NCBI RefSeq assembly: GCF_950295315.1
Contig: NC_080166.1
Span: forward strand, 103,819,693 to 103,883,692
From: Erinaceus europaeus
Lineage: Eukaryota > Chordata > Mammalia > Eulipotyphla > Erinaceidae
Reading direction: 5' to 3'
Length of the DNA: 64,000 bases
Shown here one piece after another: positions 43,417-55,054 of the stretch (positions within the stretch are counted from its first letter, which is position 1; the number at the start of each line of letters is the position of its first letter). The position numbers and the translations under genes were made by a program. The notes under the pieces are model-generated. The model searched no databases and was not told where the DNA came from. It saw only the letters and a list, made by a program, of their open reading frames with translations.

Positions 43417-43424
43417 CTAGAATT
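43417..43424. repeat. Target duplication of SINE-L1 composite (right)
   Basis: CTAGAATT, identical to 41405-41412. Confidence 0.75.
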
Positions 43425-43614
43425 CTAAATAGATGTTCAATAAGTACTTGCCAGCTGTTAAACCTAGAACTGATATTTATACTTTCACACAAATTAAGTC
43501 ATGTTCACTCATTCATATTATAATGATCTTGTGTACCCATGTTACTGCTATTCTTGAATGCATTTAGTTTTTAATATTTGATTATTATTTCTTTCTATGT
43601 ACAACTCTTTTCTT

Positions 43615-43795
43615 GTGGGTCCAGAAATAGCTTAAGGGGGTTAAGCACACACATTAAAGTCTGTAAGCATCTGGGTTTAATCCCTTTGCCTCTCTGTTTG
43701 CAGAAAGTGAAGGTTCATGAGCAGTGGAGCAAGGCATTTACCTCCCCCATCCTTCTCTATTTCTCTCTGTCTCTGTTAAATAAATAAATAATATT
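43615..43795 (+). mobile_element. Old tRNA-derived SINE, sense
   Basis: aaatagcttaagggggttaa start, ctgggtttaatccc (B-box-like), pyrimidine block and aaataaataaataat tail. Confidence 0.7.
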
Positions 43796-43811
43796 TAAGT
43801 AGCAGCAAAAA

Positions 43812-43955
43812 GTATTTCTGGGGAAATAGCATAATGGTGATACAAAAGGCTTTTATGCTGAGACTGAAGTCCCAGGTTCAATCTCCAGCACCATCATATG
43901 CCAGAAATGAGCAGTTTTCTAGTCTCTATTACTCTGATTAAAATAAAGTAAATAA
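43812..43955 (+). mobile_element. tRNA-derived SINE, family D, sense
   Basis: ggggaaatagcataatggtg (A-box region), caggttcaatctcc (B box) and an ataaagtaaataaa tail. Confidence 0.8.
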
Positions 43956-44200
43956 AACACTTATAAATGTAGCAAAAATCTCCTTTTTTATATCTTATCT
44001 CTAAACTAAGTCCTCAAAATTTTTTAATTAAATCACTGTCTCTATAATTAATTTGATCCTCAATATACTATATTTTAATTATTTTAATTTCTTATTCATG
44101 TTTTAATAATGAGTAACAAGATTATAATGTAACAACAGTACAATTCCATACAGTTTACACCACCAGAGTTCTGTATCTCATTCATTTGTAGTTCCCCTAT

Positions 44201-44487
44201 TTTTATTTATTTATTTATTTATTTTTCCCTTTTGTTGCCCTTGTTTTTCATTGTTGTTATAGTTACTATTGTTGTTTTCACCATTGTTGGATAGGACAGA
44301 GAGAAATGGAGAGAGGAGTGGAAAACAGAGAGGGGGAGAGAAAGAGAGACACCTGCAGACCTGCTTCACTGCTTGTGAAGCGACTCCCCTGCAGGTGGGG
44401 AGCCAGGGCCTCCAATCAGGATTCTTACACCAGTCCTTGCACTTTGCGTCATATACACTTAACCGATTGTGCTAACACCAACTCTCA
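44201..44487 (-). mobile_element. tRNA-derived SINE, family A, complete
   Basis: Antisense, nested in the old L1. It is flanked by the exact 10-bp duplication GTTCCCCTAT (44191-44200 and 44488-44497), which extends with one mismatch. Confidence 0.93.
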
Positions 44488-44638
44488 GTTCCCCTATATT
44501 TTATCCCTTTGGGAGCATGGATCAAAATTCTTTATGGGGTGCAAAAGATGAAAGGTCTGTCTTCTGTAATTGCTTCTCCACTGTACATGGACAATGGAAA
44601 GCTGCTGATCCATACTCACAGCCTGTTTCTATCTTTCC

Positions 44639-44696
44639 CTAGTGGGGTATGGCTAGGTGAGGTCTCGCTAGTGGGGTATGGCTAGGTGAGGCATCC
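44639..44696. repeat. 29-bp tandem duplication
   Basis: ctagtggggtatggctaggt starts at 44639 and again at 44668. Confidence 0.9.
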
Positions 44697-44890
44697 CTAG
44701 GTGAGGTCCCTGGACACATTGTGATTTCATCTTCTCAAAGAGGTCAGAATGGCGTCATGGTAATGATTGCAACTTGATAGCTGAAGGACAGTAAGATATA
44801 AAGTAGGCAAAATTACTGAAGACAAAAATTACTAATGTCATGGGCCCCTTGGAATATACCTAAAATAGACTTCTTAGCTTCTTCCTACAT

Positions 44891-46180
44891 GAAAATCTCT
44901 ACTTTCATCTGCTCTATTCTTACCTTTGGGTTCTTTTTTACATGAATTACTATCCCCACCTTTTTTTTTCAGATTCCAATGATGTTTTGAATTAAGAGCC
45001 TTCAATATTTTTTATAATCCCACATCAGCAGCATACTTTATATAACAAATTTAACATAAGTTACATTGTTATTTTCCAACAACTTATTTCTTTGTGTGTC
45101 TCCTTTATGAATGTAAAAAGCAACCTGGGTGTCTTGCTACTGCAGGGGAATGATGGGGGATTGGGGAGGTGAAGCCTGAGCTAGAAAAAAAGCACAGGGA
45201 GCCTACATTGGTGCTGCGAGCAAATAATAGTGTGCTCTGAATTTTCAGCACAACCTTTTATCATGTAGGCCGATGCAGTCAGTTTAGACATGCTCAGTAA
45301 TCACCCAAATGTTTACATGAGTGCTGTACTGTCAACATTATATCATACTTTAGTGCTAGGCACAAAAGGTATTGATTGCAACATGGGCTTTCAACCAGCA
45401 AAACACAGGTTTGAGCCTAGGCTAGATTCAGAAGCAAATGTTATCATCACTGGTTTTCACCAGAGTGGGGATCAGCTTACACTTGGTAGTTCAGCCCACA
45501 CTGAGTGGGATCAAAGTCAAGACTGCAAAATAATTAATTCAAAGTTAACTACATCTTAACCTAATATTGTACTTTATAGTTCTATAAAGTTATATTTATG
45601 TTTTATCTTTCTGTGCCAAATTTACATATAAACTTATATTAAGTTATAAACTTTTCATCTTATAGCACCAATTGAATTTTACAATATCAATGACTTCTAA
45701 ATATCAAGCTGAAGCAATTAATTTTAGATCACATCTTATCTAGAACTGTGATATTAATTATTATGTCCCTCACAGATTATGTCCCTTTTTGATCATACTT
45801 TTCCTGTATAAATTCATCTGAAGTTCAAGAATCTACAATTTGCTAAGAAAAGTAGCACTTTCAACAATTATCACATAATAAATTCAGATGACAAATGATG
45901 TATATATATATGTAACAAGTGATATATAATTACAAGTGCTTTAGAGGACAAGGGTATCAAGATTTTTAATCGAGGGTTCTAAAAATTCATTGATGTGTGT
46001 TAAAGCTTTTGACACTCACTAAGACTATAATTATTTTGCTGTTCAGTGACAGGCTGTAATTTAAGCACATAATCATTATGTGCCTCACTATAAAGATATA
46101 CTTCTTTATATTGATCTGATTGATCAAGGCATTGGATATCTATGCTACATACATTTTATTACAAAAAATTCTGTTTAAAA
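44891..46180. other. Unannotated; unclassified block at 45120-45560
   Basis: 45120-45560 is less AT-rich than its neighbours and includes an 89-codon forward frame (45290-45559) without recognisable domain. It could be an old transposon or a conserved element. A short (TA)n is at 45900-45911. The remainder shows nothing. Confidence 0.4.
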
Positions 46181-46186
46181 TGGGCA

Positions 46187-46400
46187 GGGGCCAAGCAGTG
46201 GTACACCTGGTTGAGCACACATGTTACAGTGCTCAAGGACCCGGGTCCAAGCACTTGGTCCCCACCTGCAGGGGGAAAACTTTGCCAGTAGTGAAGCAGG
46301 GTTGCGGATGTCTCTCTGTCTCTCTCCCTCTTTATCTCCAGCTTCCTCTCAATTTCTGGCTGTCTCGATCGCATAAATAAATAAAGATAATTTAAGAAAA
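46187..46400 (+). mobile_element. tRNA-derived SINE, family B, well preserved
   Basis: Sense copy with ggggccaagcagtggtacac, the body phrase cccacctgcagggggaaaac, caatttctggctgtctcgat and an ataaataaataaagataat tail. Confidence 0.9.
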
Positions 46401-46811
46401 AAGTGACTTTAAAAACTAAAATGAAGGGGATTCTGGAAGATGGAAGAATGAGAAGCTGCTATTGGCTTGAGCTCCAACCACACTTACTGGAAGCGGTAGG
46501 ATTTTTTTGCCTTTAGTAGACCAGTCAATAAGGGGTCCTAGCGGTGACACCAAGGAGGTGACTATAACTCAGTTTGGATTAGAAAATAGAGTAAAAAGAA
46601 AGGGAAAAATTTTTTCGTTTAAATTATTATTCCTGAAGCGCACCACCTCCCCCTCACCCCCATAACCAGTCCCTGGGGACCAGAGATCTGATCCTAGCAG
46701 GCTCCCCTGCTGAGCTTCTTTCTTTACCAAGATTCCTGTCCCCCAGGGGGTATCATTCATTCTAATTCTATTCCCTTCTGAAACCTTTGGACTTTTTTCT
46801 TTCTAAATAGC

Positions 46812-47427
46812 CAATCAGCTGCCTCTGCTCAGGGTGCCTGAGGCAATATGGAGCCATACAAGCTGAAGACAGGACAGGTTTTTTACTCTGTTCTATTTTA
46901 TCATCAATACAAGACAAAAGCATACCCCTTTCCCCCTCTCCTTCAGGTTGACCAGAAATAATTCTTAGCGTATTTTCCATTGCTAGGGGACTAGTGTCTT
47001 ATTCACTGCTAAAATAACTTGTTTCACTTTTCCTACCACTCCTACATATTCTCTTCCTCCCTCCCCCTCATAGCTAATTAAATAATAAATAAATAAATAA
47101 ATAACTCTTCCCTTTCACTGCTCTTTTATTACTGTTCTTTTTCTTATCCTTTTCTTTTTTCTCTTTGTTTTTTTCTCTTTTTCTCATTCTTGTCATCCTT
47201 TCTTCCTTCCTCCTTCAGCTTTCTGAATTCACTGATACATGTTTGGGAATTATTTTGGGAAAGAAATCTGAATCAGAGTGGACCCTCTCTATGTGTATCT
47301 CTGCTCTACTTCCCTTTCTTCTTTAGTTACTCCTAGAATATACAGTGGATAGTAGATTTGCATAACTGTCTATTCCTGCTACTCTTGTCTAGTCCTGAGG
47401 TTTTTTTTTTTTTTCTTTCTTTCCTAA
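46812..47427 (+). repeat. L1 5' UTR tandem unit 1 (copy 6)
   Basis: About 616-bp unit starting at caatcagctgcctctgctca. Its landmarks (ggttgaccagaa, ttcactgctcttttatta, cagagtggaccctc, atacagtggatagtagattt) recur in the next unit. Confidence 0.82.
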
Positions 47428-48050
47428 CAATCAGCTGCCTCTGCTCAGGAGGCTTAAGGCAATCTGGGACAGGTTTTTTACCCCACTCTATTTTATTATT
47501 AATATTATATAAAGGTGTATATATTTCCCCCCCTCCTTTAGGTTGACCAGAATTAATGAACTCTTAGGTTTTCTTTCACTGATAGGGGACTGGGCATCTT
47601 ATCCATTGTGAGAGAACTTGTCTCATTACTCATACCTTCTCTACAGACTCTGCCCTTCTCCCTCCTCCTAGCTAATTAAAAAATAAAATAAAATAAAATA
47701 AAAAATAAATTAATCAATCAAAAAACTTTCCTTTCACTGCTCTTTTATTACAGCTCTTTTTCTTATCTTTTTTCTTTTCTCTCTCTTGTTTCTCTTTTTT
47801 TTTTATCTTGTCTTCCATTTCTTCCTTCCTTCTTCTTTGTCTTTCTGAATTCACTGATACTCATTTGTGAATTATTTTGTAGAATAAATCTGACTCAGAG
47901 TGGGCCCTCAATGTGTGTATCTCTGTTCTACTTCCTTCCCTTTCTCCTCTTGCTACCATAGAATATACAGTGGATAGTAGATTTGCATAATTGTCTATTC
48001 TTGCTATCCCTTCTTTCCTTTCTCTTTCTTCTTCACTTGGACTTGGTTGC
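47428..48050 (+). repeat. L1 5' UTR tandem unit 2 (copy 6)
   Basis: Second unit with the same landmarks in the same order. tacagtggatagtagatttg occurs at 47341 and 47966, a spacing of 625. It leads directly into the ORF1 leader. Confidence 0.82.
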
Positions 48051-48287
48051 TATTTTTCACAGACTGGATAAATTGTTTGGTTAACTGGTAGTGATTAAAC
48101 TGCTTCAATCCTTCCTTCAGTTGCTATTGTAACTCCTGAGGTTGGTGATTACATTTGTTATAAAGGTATTTAGCACAGTGTTGCTTGTACTTAAGACACA
48201 ACAACTGAGGAACAACAGAGCATAAAAATAAGAAACACATAAATCAAAAAAATGGGTAGATAAAAAACAAATAAAACTTCTATTACA

Positions 48288-49020
48288 ATGAATGAAGACA
48301 AGAGCCCAGAAAAAACTACAAATAAGCCAGAAGTAACCATAGATAAGAAAAGTATGCAAGCAATAATAAACTTAATAATCACAGGAATGAAAACAACTTT
48401 GGAGGAAAGGAATAGCAGTATAAGGGAAACAACAGTTGAGACCCCCCCCCCCCAAGGAAAATATTGATTATTTTGAGGCAATTAGAGAACTAAAAGCTGA
48501 AATAGCTGAACTGAGGAAAGAAGCTGAGGCAAGGGAAAGCAGACTAACAGAAGCAGAAAACAGAATTAGTCAGACAGAGGATGAGTTAGAGAAAACTAAG
48601 AAAGAGGTGAAAGAGCTTAAAAAGAGATTGAGAGACACTGAAAACAACAACAAAGACATATGGGATGATCTCAAAAGAAGTAACACTCATATAATTGGCC
48701 TTCCAGAGGAAGAAAGAGAGGAAGGTGAAGGAAAAATCCTAGAGCAAATAATAGAAGAAAACTTGCCAGACCTGAATAACAGAAAGGACATCAAGATTCA
48801 AGAGGCCCAGAGAGTTCCAAACAGAATCAACCCAGACCTGAAGACACCAAGACACATCATAGTCACAAGAAGAAGAAGTAAGGATAAAGAAAGGATACTA
48901 AAGGCTTCAAGAGAGAAACAAAAAGTCACATACAGGGGAAAACCCATAACAATATCAGCAGAATTCTTCACTAAAACTCTAAAAGCCAGAAGAGAATGGC
49001 AAGATCTCTATCAACCCTGA
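48288..49020 (+). pseudogene. L1 ORF1 with frameshift at a C12 run (copy 6)
   Basis: ORF1p gene, normally the trimeric RNA-binding chaperone of L1. The ATG at 48288 opens about 51 codons. The frame is then broken at a run of twelve C (48442-48453), where copy 2 has only six bases between the flanking codons; the seven extra bases shift the frame. After the shift a clean 190-codon frame runs to TGA at 49018-49020. It contains a heptad-like coiled coil (E-L-R-K-E-A...K-K-R-L, about 48500-48650), an RNA-recognition motif starting H-I-I-G-L-P-E-E-E (about 48690) and a C-terminal domain with R-I-N-P-D-L-K-T-P-R (about 48820). About 243 residues in total, shorter than the roughly 338 of human ORF1p. 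Confidence 0.9.
48442..48453. repeat. C12 mononucleotide run in ORF1
   Basis: Twelve C flanked by GAGA and AAGG. It is the cause of the ORF1 frameshift. Confidence 0.95.
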
Positions 49021-49254
49021 ATGAAAAAGGATTTCAACCAAGAATAATATATCCTGCTAGACTTTCATCCAAACTAGATGGAGGGAACAAAACCTTCTTA
49101 GACAAACAACAGTTAAAGGAGGCAACCATCACCAAGCCGGCCCTGAAAGAGGTTCTAAAAGACCTCTTATAAACAAGAACATCACTATAATACTTGCAAT
49201 ATATTAGAGCAAACAAAAACTTGTTGAACAACGGCACTAAAATATATTAAATCC

Positions 49255-49690
49255 ATAATATCAATAAATGTCAATGGCTTAAACTCACCCATCAAAAGGA
49301 ACAGGGTGGGGGGATGGATCAGAAAACATAACCCAACCATATGCTGCTTGCAAGAATCCCATCTGACACAACAAGAGAAAAACAGACAAAGTGAAAGGAT
49401 GGAAAACTATCATAAAGGATAATGGACAACAAAAAAAGGCAGGAACAGCCATTCTCATCTCAGACACAATAGATTTTAATTAAATGAAGTAATAAAAGAT
49501 AGGAAAGGACATTACAAAATTATGAGAGGATCAATCAGCCAAGAACACTTAACAATTATTAGCATCTATGCACCCAATGAGGGACCATATAAGTACATCA
49601 AGCAGCCACTGAATAAATTTCAAAAATACACCAATAGTAATACAATAATAGTGGGAGACTTTAATACCCCACTCTCACACTTAGACAGGA
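49255..49690 (+). pseudogene. L1 ORF2 endonuclease part (copy 6)
   Basis: Begins with the conserved I-N-V-N-G-L-N-S-P-I segment, then C-C-L-Q-E-S-H and S-I-Y-A-P-N, and ends at V-G-D-F-N-T-P-L (near 49650-49670). The frame is broken by small indels and a stop. The catalytic H of the last endonuclease motif and everything to the polymerase finger region are deleted at about 49690. Confidence 0.82.
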
Positions 49691-49722
49691 GATAGCACAA
49701 CTGACACCACAGAAACCCAGAG
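49691..49722 (+). other. Isolated 32-bp ORF2 scrap between two deletions (copy 6)
   Basis: gagatagcacaactgacacc and the next 12 bases seem to correspond to an ORF2 stretch before the polymerase domain, with deletions on both sides. The assignment rests on a loose match to human L1 order. Confidence 0.4.
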
Positions 49723-51330
49723 AAATTTTTTATGCAAACACTAAATCTGAAGAAGACATCCAGAAATCACTCCCATTTACTGTTTCAGCAAAATTAATCA
49801 AACACCTAGGAATAAAGTTGACCAAAGAAGTGAAAGACTTGTATACTGAAAACTATGAGTCACTACTCAAGAAAATAGAAACTGATACCAAGAAATGGAA
49901 AGATATACCATGCTCATGGATTGGAAGAATAAATATCATCAAAATGAATATTCTCCCCAGAGCCATATACAAATTTAATGCAATACCCATCAAAGTTCCA
50001 CCAAGCTTCTTTAAGAGAATAGAACAAACACTACAATCATTTATCTGGAACCTGAAAACACCTAGAATCACCAAACCATGTGGAGGAAAAGAAACAGAAA
50101 TGAAGGCATCACACTTCCACATCTCAAACTATATTATAAAGCTATCATCATCAAAAAAGCATGGTACTGGAACAAAAATAGGCACACAGACCAGTGGAAC
50201 AGAATTGAAAGCCCAGAAGTAAATCCACACACCTGTGGACATCTAATCTTTGATAAGGGGTCCCAAAGCATTAAATGGGAGAAGGAGGCTCTCTTCAATA
50301 AATGGTGCTGGGAAAACTGGGCTGTAACATGCAGAAGAATGTAATTAAACCACTTCATCTCACCAGAAATAAAAATCAACTCCAAATGGATCAAAGACCT
50401 GGATGTCAGACCAGAAACAATCAAATACTTAGAGGAAAACATTGGTAAAACAGTTTCCCACCTATATCTCAAGGACATCTTTGATGAAATAAACCCAATT
50501 GCAAGGAAGACTAAAGCAGAAAAAAAAACCAATAGGACTACATAAAATTGAAAAGCTTCTGAACAGCTGAAGAAACTATTAAACAAACAAAGAGACCCCT
50601 CACAGAATGGGAGAAGATCTTCACATGCCAGATGTCAGACAAGAAACTAATCACCAAAATATATAAAGAGCTCAGCAAACTTAGCACCAAAAAAGCAAAT
50701 GACCCCATCCAAAAATGGGTAGAGGATATGAACAAAACATTCCCCTCAGAGGAGATCCAAAAGACTAAGAAACATATGAAAAACTGCTCTAGGTCACTGA
50801 TTGTCATAAAAATGCAAATTAAGACAACATTGAGATGCCACCTCACTCCTGTAAGAATGGCATACATCAAAAAGGACAGCAGCAACAAATGCTGTAGAGG
50901 CTGTGGGGACAGAGGAAGCCTTTTGCATTGCTGGTGGGAATGTAAATTGGTCCATCCTCTGTGGAGAGCAGTCTGGAAAACTCTCAGAAGGCTAGACATG
51001 GACCTTCCATATTATCCAGTAATTCCTCTCCTGGGGTTATACCCCAAGGACTCCATAACACCCAACCAAAAAGAGGTGTGTACTCCTATGTTCATAACAG
51101 CACAATTCATAATAGCTCAAACCTGGAAGCAACCCAGGTGCCCAACAACAGATGAGTGGCTGAGAAAGCTGTGGTATATATACACAATGGAATACTATGT
51201 AGCTATCAAGAACAATGAACCCACCTTCTCTGACCCATCTTGAACGGAGCTAGAAGGTATTATGTTAAGTGAGCTAAGTCAGAAAGATAAAGATGAATAT
51301 GGGATGATCCCACTCATCAACAGAAGTTGA
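49723..51330 (+). pseudogene. L1 ORF2 thumb-to-C-terminus (copy 6)
   Basis: Starts near [11 protein letters not shown] (about 49730) and continues through [28 protein letters not shown]. The cysteine-rich end C-C-R-G-C-G-D-R-G-S-L-L-H-C-W-W-E-C lies at about 50890-50945, and the stop is at 51328-51330. The polymerase F-A-D-D active-site region is absent. The frame has a TAA after R-R-M (about 50341), frame changes near 50220 and 50530, and a TGA replacing W at 51241. Non-functional. Confidence 0.88.
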
Positions 51331-52650
51331 CTAAGAAGATCTGAAAGGGAAACTAAAAGCAGGACCTGACCAAATTATAAGTAGGGCACCAAAATAAAAA
51401 CCCTGTGGTGAGGGGTAGACATGCAGCTTTCTGGGCCGGTGGTGGGTCGGGGTGGGTGGGTGAGATGGGACACAGTCTTTTGGTGGTAGGAATGGTGTTT
51501 ATGTACACTCCTAGTAAAGTGTAGTCATATAAATCACTAATTAATATGATAGGGGGAAAATTAATTGTATGTCTGAAGTTTTTAAAAAAACAGACTGAGT
51601 CTTTTTAATATATAGGCTGTGTATTTGATATGCAGACTCTCTCAAAAGCCTAGACAAAGTAGATCAGAAGCAACCAATGGCACAGGTACATACAAGATAC
51701 TGGGTACTATACAGCAAACCCTAACAAAAGGACTTTTCAAAGTTAACCCGATTACCAAATAATGTGATGATAATATTAACTATCCATTGTCTTTTTGAAC
51801 CCTAAGACAGCAGGAACCTCACATCTCCACTATAGAGCCTATATTTCCCCCAGTCCTGGAACCTTAGGATAGGGCCCACTTTCCCGTATGCCTCTCCCAA
51901 TTCATATCAAATAATATTGCATCTGCCGATTGCAACCTAATCAACGCAACGATTGCCACCTCAACATGCTTCACTTCAGACTGTGTCCAGAGACTTCATG
52001 TGTGGAATGACAACCCTTCAGCTTCATTCCTTGGGTGAGACCTTTCCTTTAATAGTATTCTCTAATTCCATCCCAGGTGGTTCACTTTCTAACAAAGTCC
52101 CAAAACCTTGATATACAACAGGTTCTGTGAGAGAGAGCATATGTTCACACGTATCCATAAACTACTGCAAAATATATACCTGAAAGCAAAAGTACACTAG
52201 AGTTTGCAGTGAGTACCCCCCTAACACTTCCTCTCCACTATTCCAAGCTTTGGGTCCATGATAGCTCAACAATTTGTTTATCTTTGTATGTTAACTCTCT
52301 TTTCAGCCACCAGGTTCCAGATGCCATCAGGATGCCACTCAGGCTTCCCTGGACTGAAGACCCCACCAATATGTCCTGGTGCTCTGCTTCCACAGAGACC
52401 CACCATACTAGGGAAAGAGAGAGGCGGACTGGGAGTATGGAGCAACCAGTCAATGTCCATGTTCAGCGGGGAAGCAATTACAGAGGCCAGACCTTCCACC
52501 CTCTGCAACCCACAACGACCTTGGGTCCATGCTCCCAGAGTGATAGAGAATGGCAAAGCTATCATGGGAGGGGATGGGATATGGAGATTAGGTGGTGGGA
52601 ATTGTGTGTAGTTGTACCACTCCTACACTATGGTTTTGTTAATTTATTCT
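51331..52650 (+). other. L1 3' UTR (copy 6)
   Basis: Long 3' UTR (about 1.3 kb) shared with copies 3 and 4 on the other strand. It includes the G-rich tract at 51433-51469 and the terminal tggtgggaattgtgtgtagt segment. A reverse-strand and a forward-strand frame of 95-150 codons at 52209-52661 are incidental to the 3' UTR. Confidence 0.85.
51433..51469 (+). other. G-quadruplex-capable tract in L1 3' UTR (copy 6)
   Basis: Six G-runs of three or more, in the sense strand as in the other copies. Confidence 0.7.
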
Positions 52651-52672
52651 TTCTTAAATAAAAAACAAATTA

Positions 52673-53440
52673 AAATTTGAAGATTAATAGGAAATTATGT
52701 ATATTAAAAGAATTATAAGGACCAGACCATATCAAACAATATATTTTAAATAATATGAGAAATAAACAATCTAGCTTTTTAACAAATTAGTATAACATGC
52801 ACTATACTCAAAACAATGAAATACTCCATAGTTAATTTTCATATTGTAAAATAGACTTTGTAGTTATCAAGTAGATATAGCAAATTCAAAATAATTCAGA
52901 CACTTTTCATGAATTAATGATAAATATAATGTATACACACATTAAAAAGCCATTTTAGACTTTTAAATTAAAACTAACATTCAAAGGAGTAAAGAGAGTC
53001 ACCTAATTATCCTGGGACATAAAAGTCCTATTTAGACTGGAGACTTAAATATGAAAATTCTCACATTTTCACACAATGTTTTTCAATAGTGTTAGCTATT
53101 TCAAAAATATAGTGTCAAATATTTTGAAAGCCTGAAACCTCAGAGGGTTTTCTTTGACAAGAGTGACAAAAGTCGACAAGCAAATGTCTTCTTATTTTCC
53201 GGGTGATAATCATCTGTCTTCTATTGACATTGCCATTTTCTGCAACACATCTTTTTATATACTTTATTTTTGCAAAAGAAATGAGACTAAATGTAATGAT
53301 AAACAATGTATCAATTGCAGATTTACATTCAGCAAGTGAATGAAAATATTATAAAAGTTGACTTCACTCTCTAGTTACCTACATGGATTTGATCCTGTTA
53401 TTGCAAAGTATAATAATATGGAGATGTTGAAATAATATTA
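52673..53440. other. Unannotated sequence
   Basis: About 770 AT-rich bases. Nothing recognised. Confidence 0.5.
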
Positions 53441-53444
53441 CTAA

Positions 53445-53744
53445 ATCCACCATGAGATTTCCTCATCCCACCTACTCCATTGGAAGCTTTCCTATTCTTT
53501 ATCCCATTGGGAGTATAGAGCATTATTGGGTACAGAAGGCTTCTGTAATTGCTTCTCCTCTGGATATGGGTGTTGATAGGTTGATCTATACTCCCAGCTA
53601 GTTTCTATCTTTCCGTAGTGGGGCAGGGCTCTGGGGATGTGGGCTTCCAGGACTCATTGGTGAGGTCATCTTCCCAGGAAAGTCAGGTTGGCATCATGAT
53701 TGCATCTGCAAATTGGTGGCCAAAAAGTATCAAGATATAAAGCA

Positions 53745-53779
<35 letters not shown>

Positions 53780-53890
53780 TAATCAGGAAACTAAAGGTAA
53801 GAATATAGCAAACGAGATTTGGGGTCTCCATTTTGGAAAAAGCTAGGTTGTCTATTTTAGGCATATTCCAAGGGGCTCATCTTAAAATAC
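53445..53890 (-). mobile_element. Old L1 3' end, antisense
   Basis: Colinear with the old L1 tail at 44120-44890: cttctgtaattgcttctcct, ctcccagctagtttctatct, aaaaagtatcaagatataaa, ggcatattccaaggggctca. A run of 29 T at 53749-53777 interrupts it. Confidence 0.75.
53749..53777. repeat. T29 mononucleotide run
   Basis: Twenty-nine consecutive T inside the old L1. The related copy at 44800-44815 has no such run. Confidence 0.95.
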
Positions 53891-54258
53891 TTTAGTGTTC
53901 AGTTTCTTTAAGACACACTTATAAATCAAATAACAACTTATCTTGATGTGAGAATTCAAAATAACAGCTCTAATTTGAGTATATTTCAAGAAACTAATGT
54001 TTATAATGAAAAAATATTTTGTCAGTCCTATTTTGCAGCCAGGACTATAACATTTATACCAGCAAAAGTACTGTTTGTGCTTATATAATATTTTCAGTCT
54101 AACAATCTTTCAAATTGGTTTCAATGTTTTGTATCAAGCAAGTCCTATAAATCAGTTTCTCCTATGATCTCTGACTGGCAGATCATAATTGATCTAATTA
54201 TTTTCATATCTACAATGGTAGTAGTTTGATTTAATGTTTATGATTCCTTATCCATTAT
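53891..54258. other. Unannotated sequence
   Basis: About 370 bases, nothing recognised. Confidence 0.5.
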
Positions 54259-54272
54259 GAAACTTAGTTTCA

Positions 54273-54709
54273 GGCTGGGGCTGTAGCTCGACATGCCAAT
54301 GCCTAAGTACATCAGAGAAGCAATTACAGAAGCCAGAAATCCCACCTTCTGCACACCATAAAGAATTTTGTTCCATACTCCGAGAGGGGGAGATATGTTA
54401 GGGGAAGATAACTAGAGGGCTCTGAAACCCAGTTCCCTCAGGCCCCAAAGAGAGAGAAGAGGAGAAAAGGAAAGGAATTTGGAAGTATTAATAGGTGTAG
54501 TTGTGATTTAGAAAGGAAAAGAAGGGAGGACCATAGAAAATGGCAAAAGTACAGATAAATGGATAGAATAGTCACCCCATATATATGGCCTTGGGAGAAC
54601 TACTGCAGCATCCAGTGGATGTAATGATGGTGGAATGGTGTGGAACTGTTCCACCATTATCTTGTAAATGACTAATCCAATATTAAATCACTAATAAATA
54701 ACAACAACA
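54273..54709 (+). mobile_element. Old L1 3' end, sense, 5'-truncated
   Basis: Flanked by a 14-bp duplication AAA[C/T]TTAGTTTCAG at 54259-54272 and 54710-54723. The text matches the tail at 26310-27095 (atactccgagagggggagat, gatttagaaaggaaaagaag). It ends ...tattaaatcactaataaata. Confidence 0.85.
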
Positions 54710-54723
54710 AAAATTTAGTTTCA

Positions 54724-55050
54724 GCTTGATTCTTGTGCACATTTCCCTGACTACATCGTTTCATTGACTGTATTAAGTCTCTTTCACTGGTCTCTTTCAC
54801 ACTTGTAAATACTGTGTTATTGTCAAAGCTGAAACTTATAGAGATAACACACTCTATTACACTGTGTCATATCTTTCAATCTTTGATAAAAAACATTTGG
54901 AAATTAAGATAAAATGTTATATATCTACTATGATTTAAATAGTATTAGAAAATACCTAACTCATAGTAGTGTTGAGTCAGTTTATTAAAGGAATGCTTAT
55001 AAATTTGATATATGTATGGATTTTATTAGTCTTTCAAGGTGGCACTACTT
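54724..55050. other. Unannotated sequence
   Basis: About 330 bases, nothing recognised. Confidence 0.5.
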
Positions 55051-55054
55051 TTTA

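Larger units (their letters stand above)
44120..44890 (-). mobile_element. Old L1 3' end, antisense, with nested SINE
   Basis: Older L1 tail (tacaccaccagagttctgta, tttatccctttgggagcatg, ggacacattgtgatttcatc) split by a SINE at 44201-44487. It contains a 29-bp tandem duplication at 44639-44696. Confidence 0.75.
46427..52668 (+). mobile_element. L1 retrotransposon with both UTRs and internally deleted ORF2 (copy 6)
   Basis: Sense L1 from GGGATTCTGGAAGATGG, with a YY1-like AAGATGG at the 5' end, to an A-rich tail at about 52655-52668. The order is unique 5' segment (46427-46800), two 5' UTR units, ORF1 (48288-49020), endonuclease part of ORF2 (49255-49690), a 32-base ORF2 scrap, ORF2 thumb to C-terminus (49723-51330), and 3' UTR (51331-52650). 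The element is about 6.2 kb long but lacks the polymerase core. Target duplication is imperfect (taaaatgaag left, taaaatttgaag right). Confidence 0.9.

Noticed and set aside
52209..52661. 150-codon forward frame in L1 copy 6
   Set aside because: It lies in the L1 3' UTR, beyond the ORF2 stop. Related frames appear in other L1 tails by shared descent, without evidence of coding.
53749..53777. T29 as an inserted antisense SINE tail
   Set aside because: No SINE body follows and the L1 text resumes directly, so it is only a homopolymer expansion.
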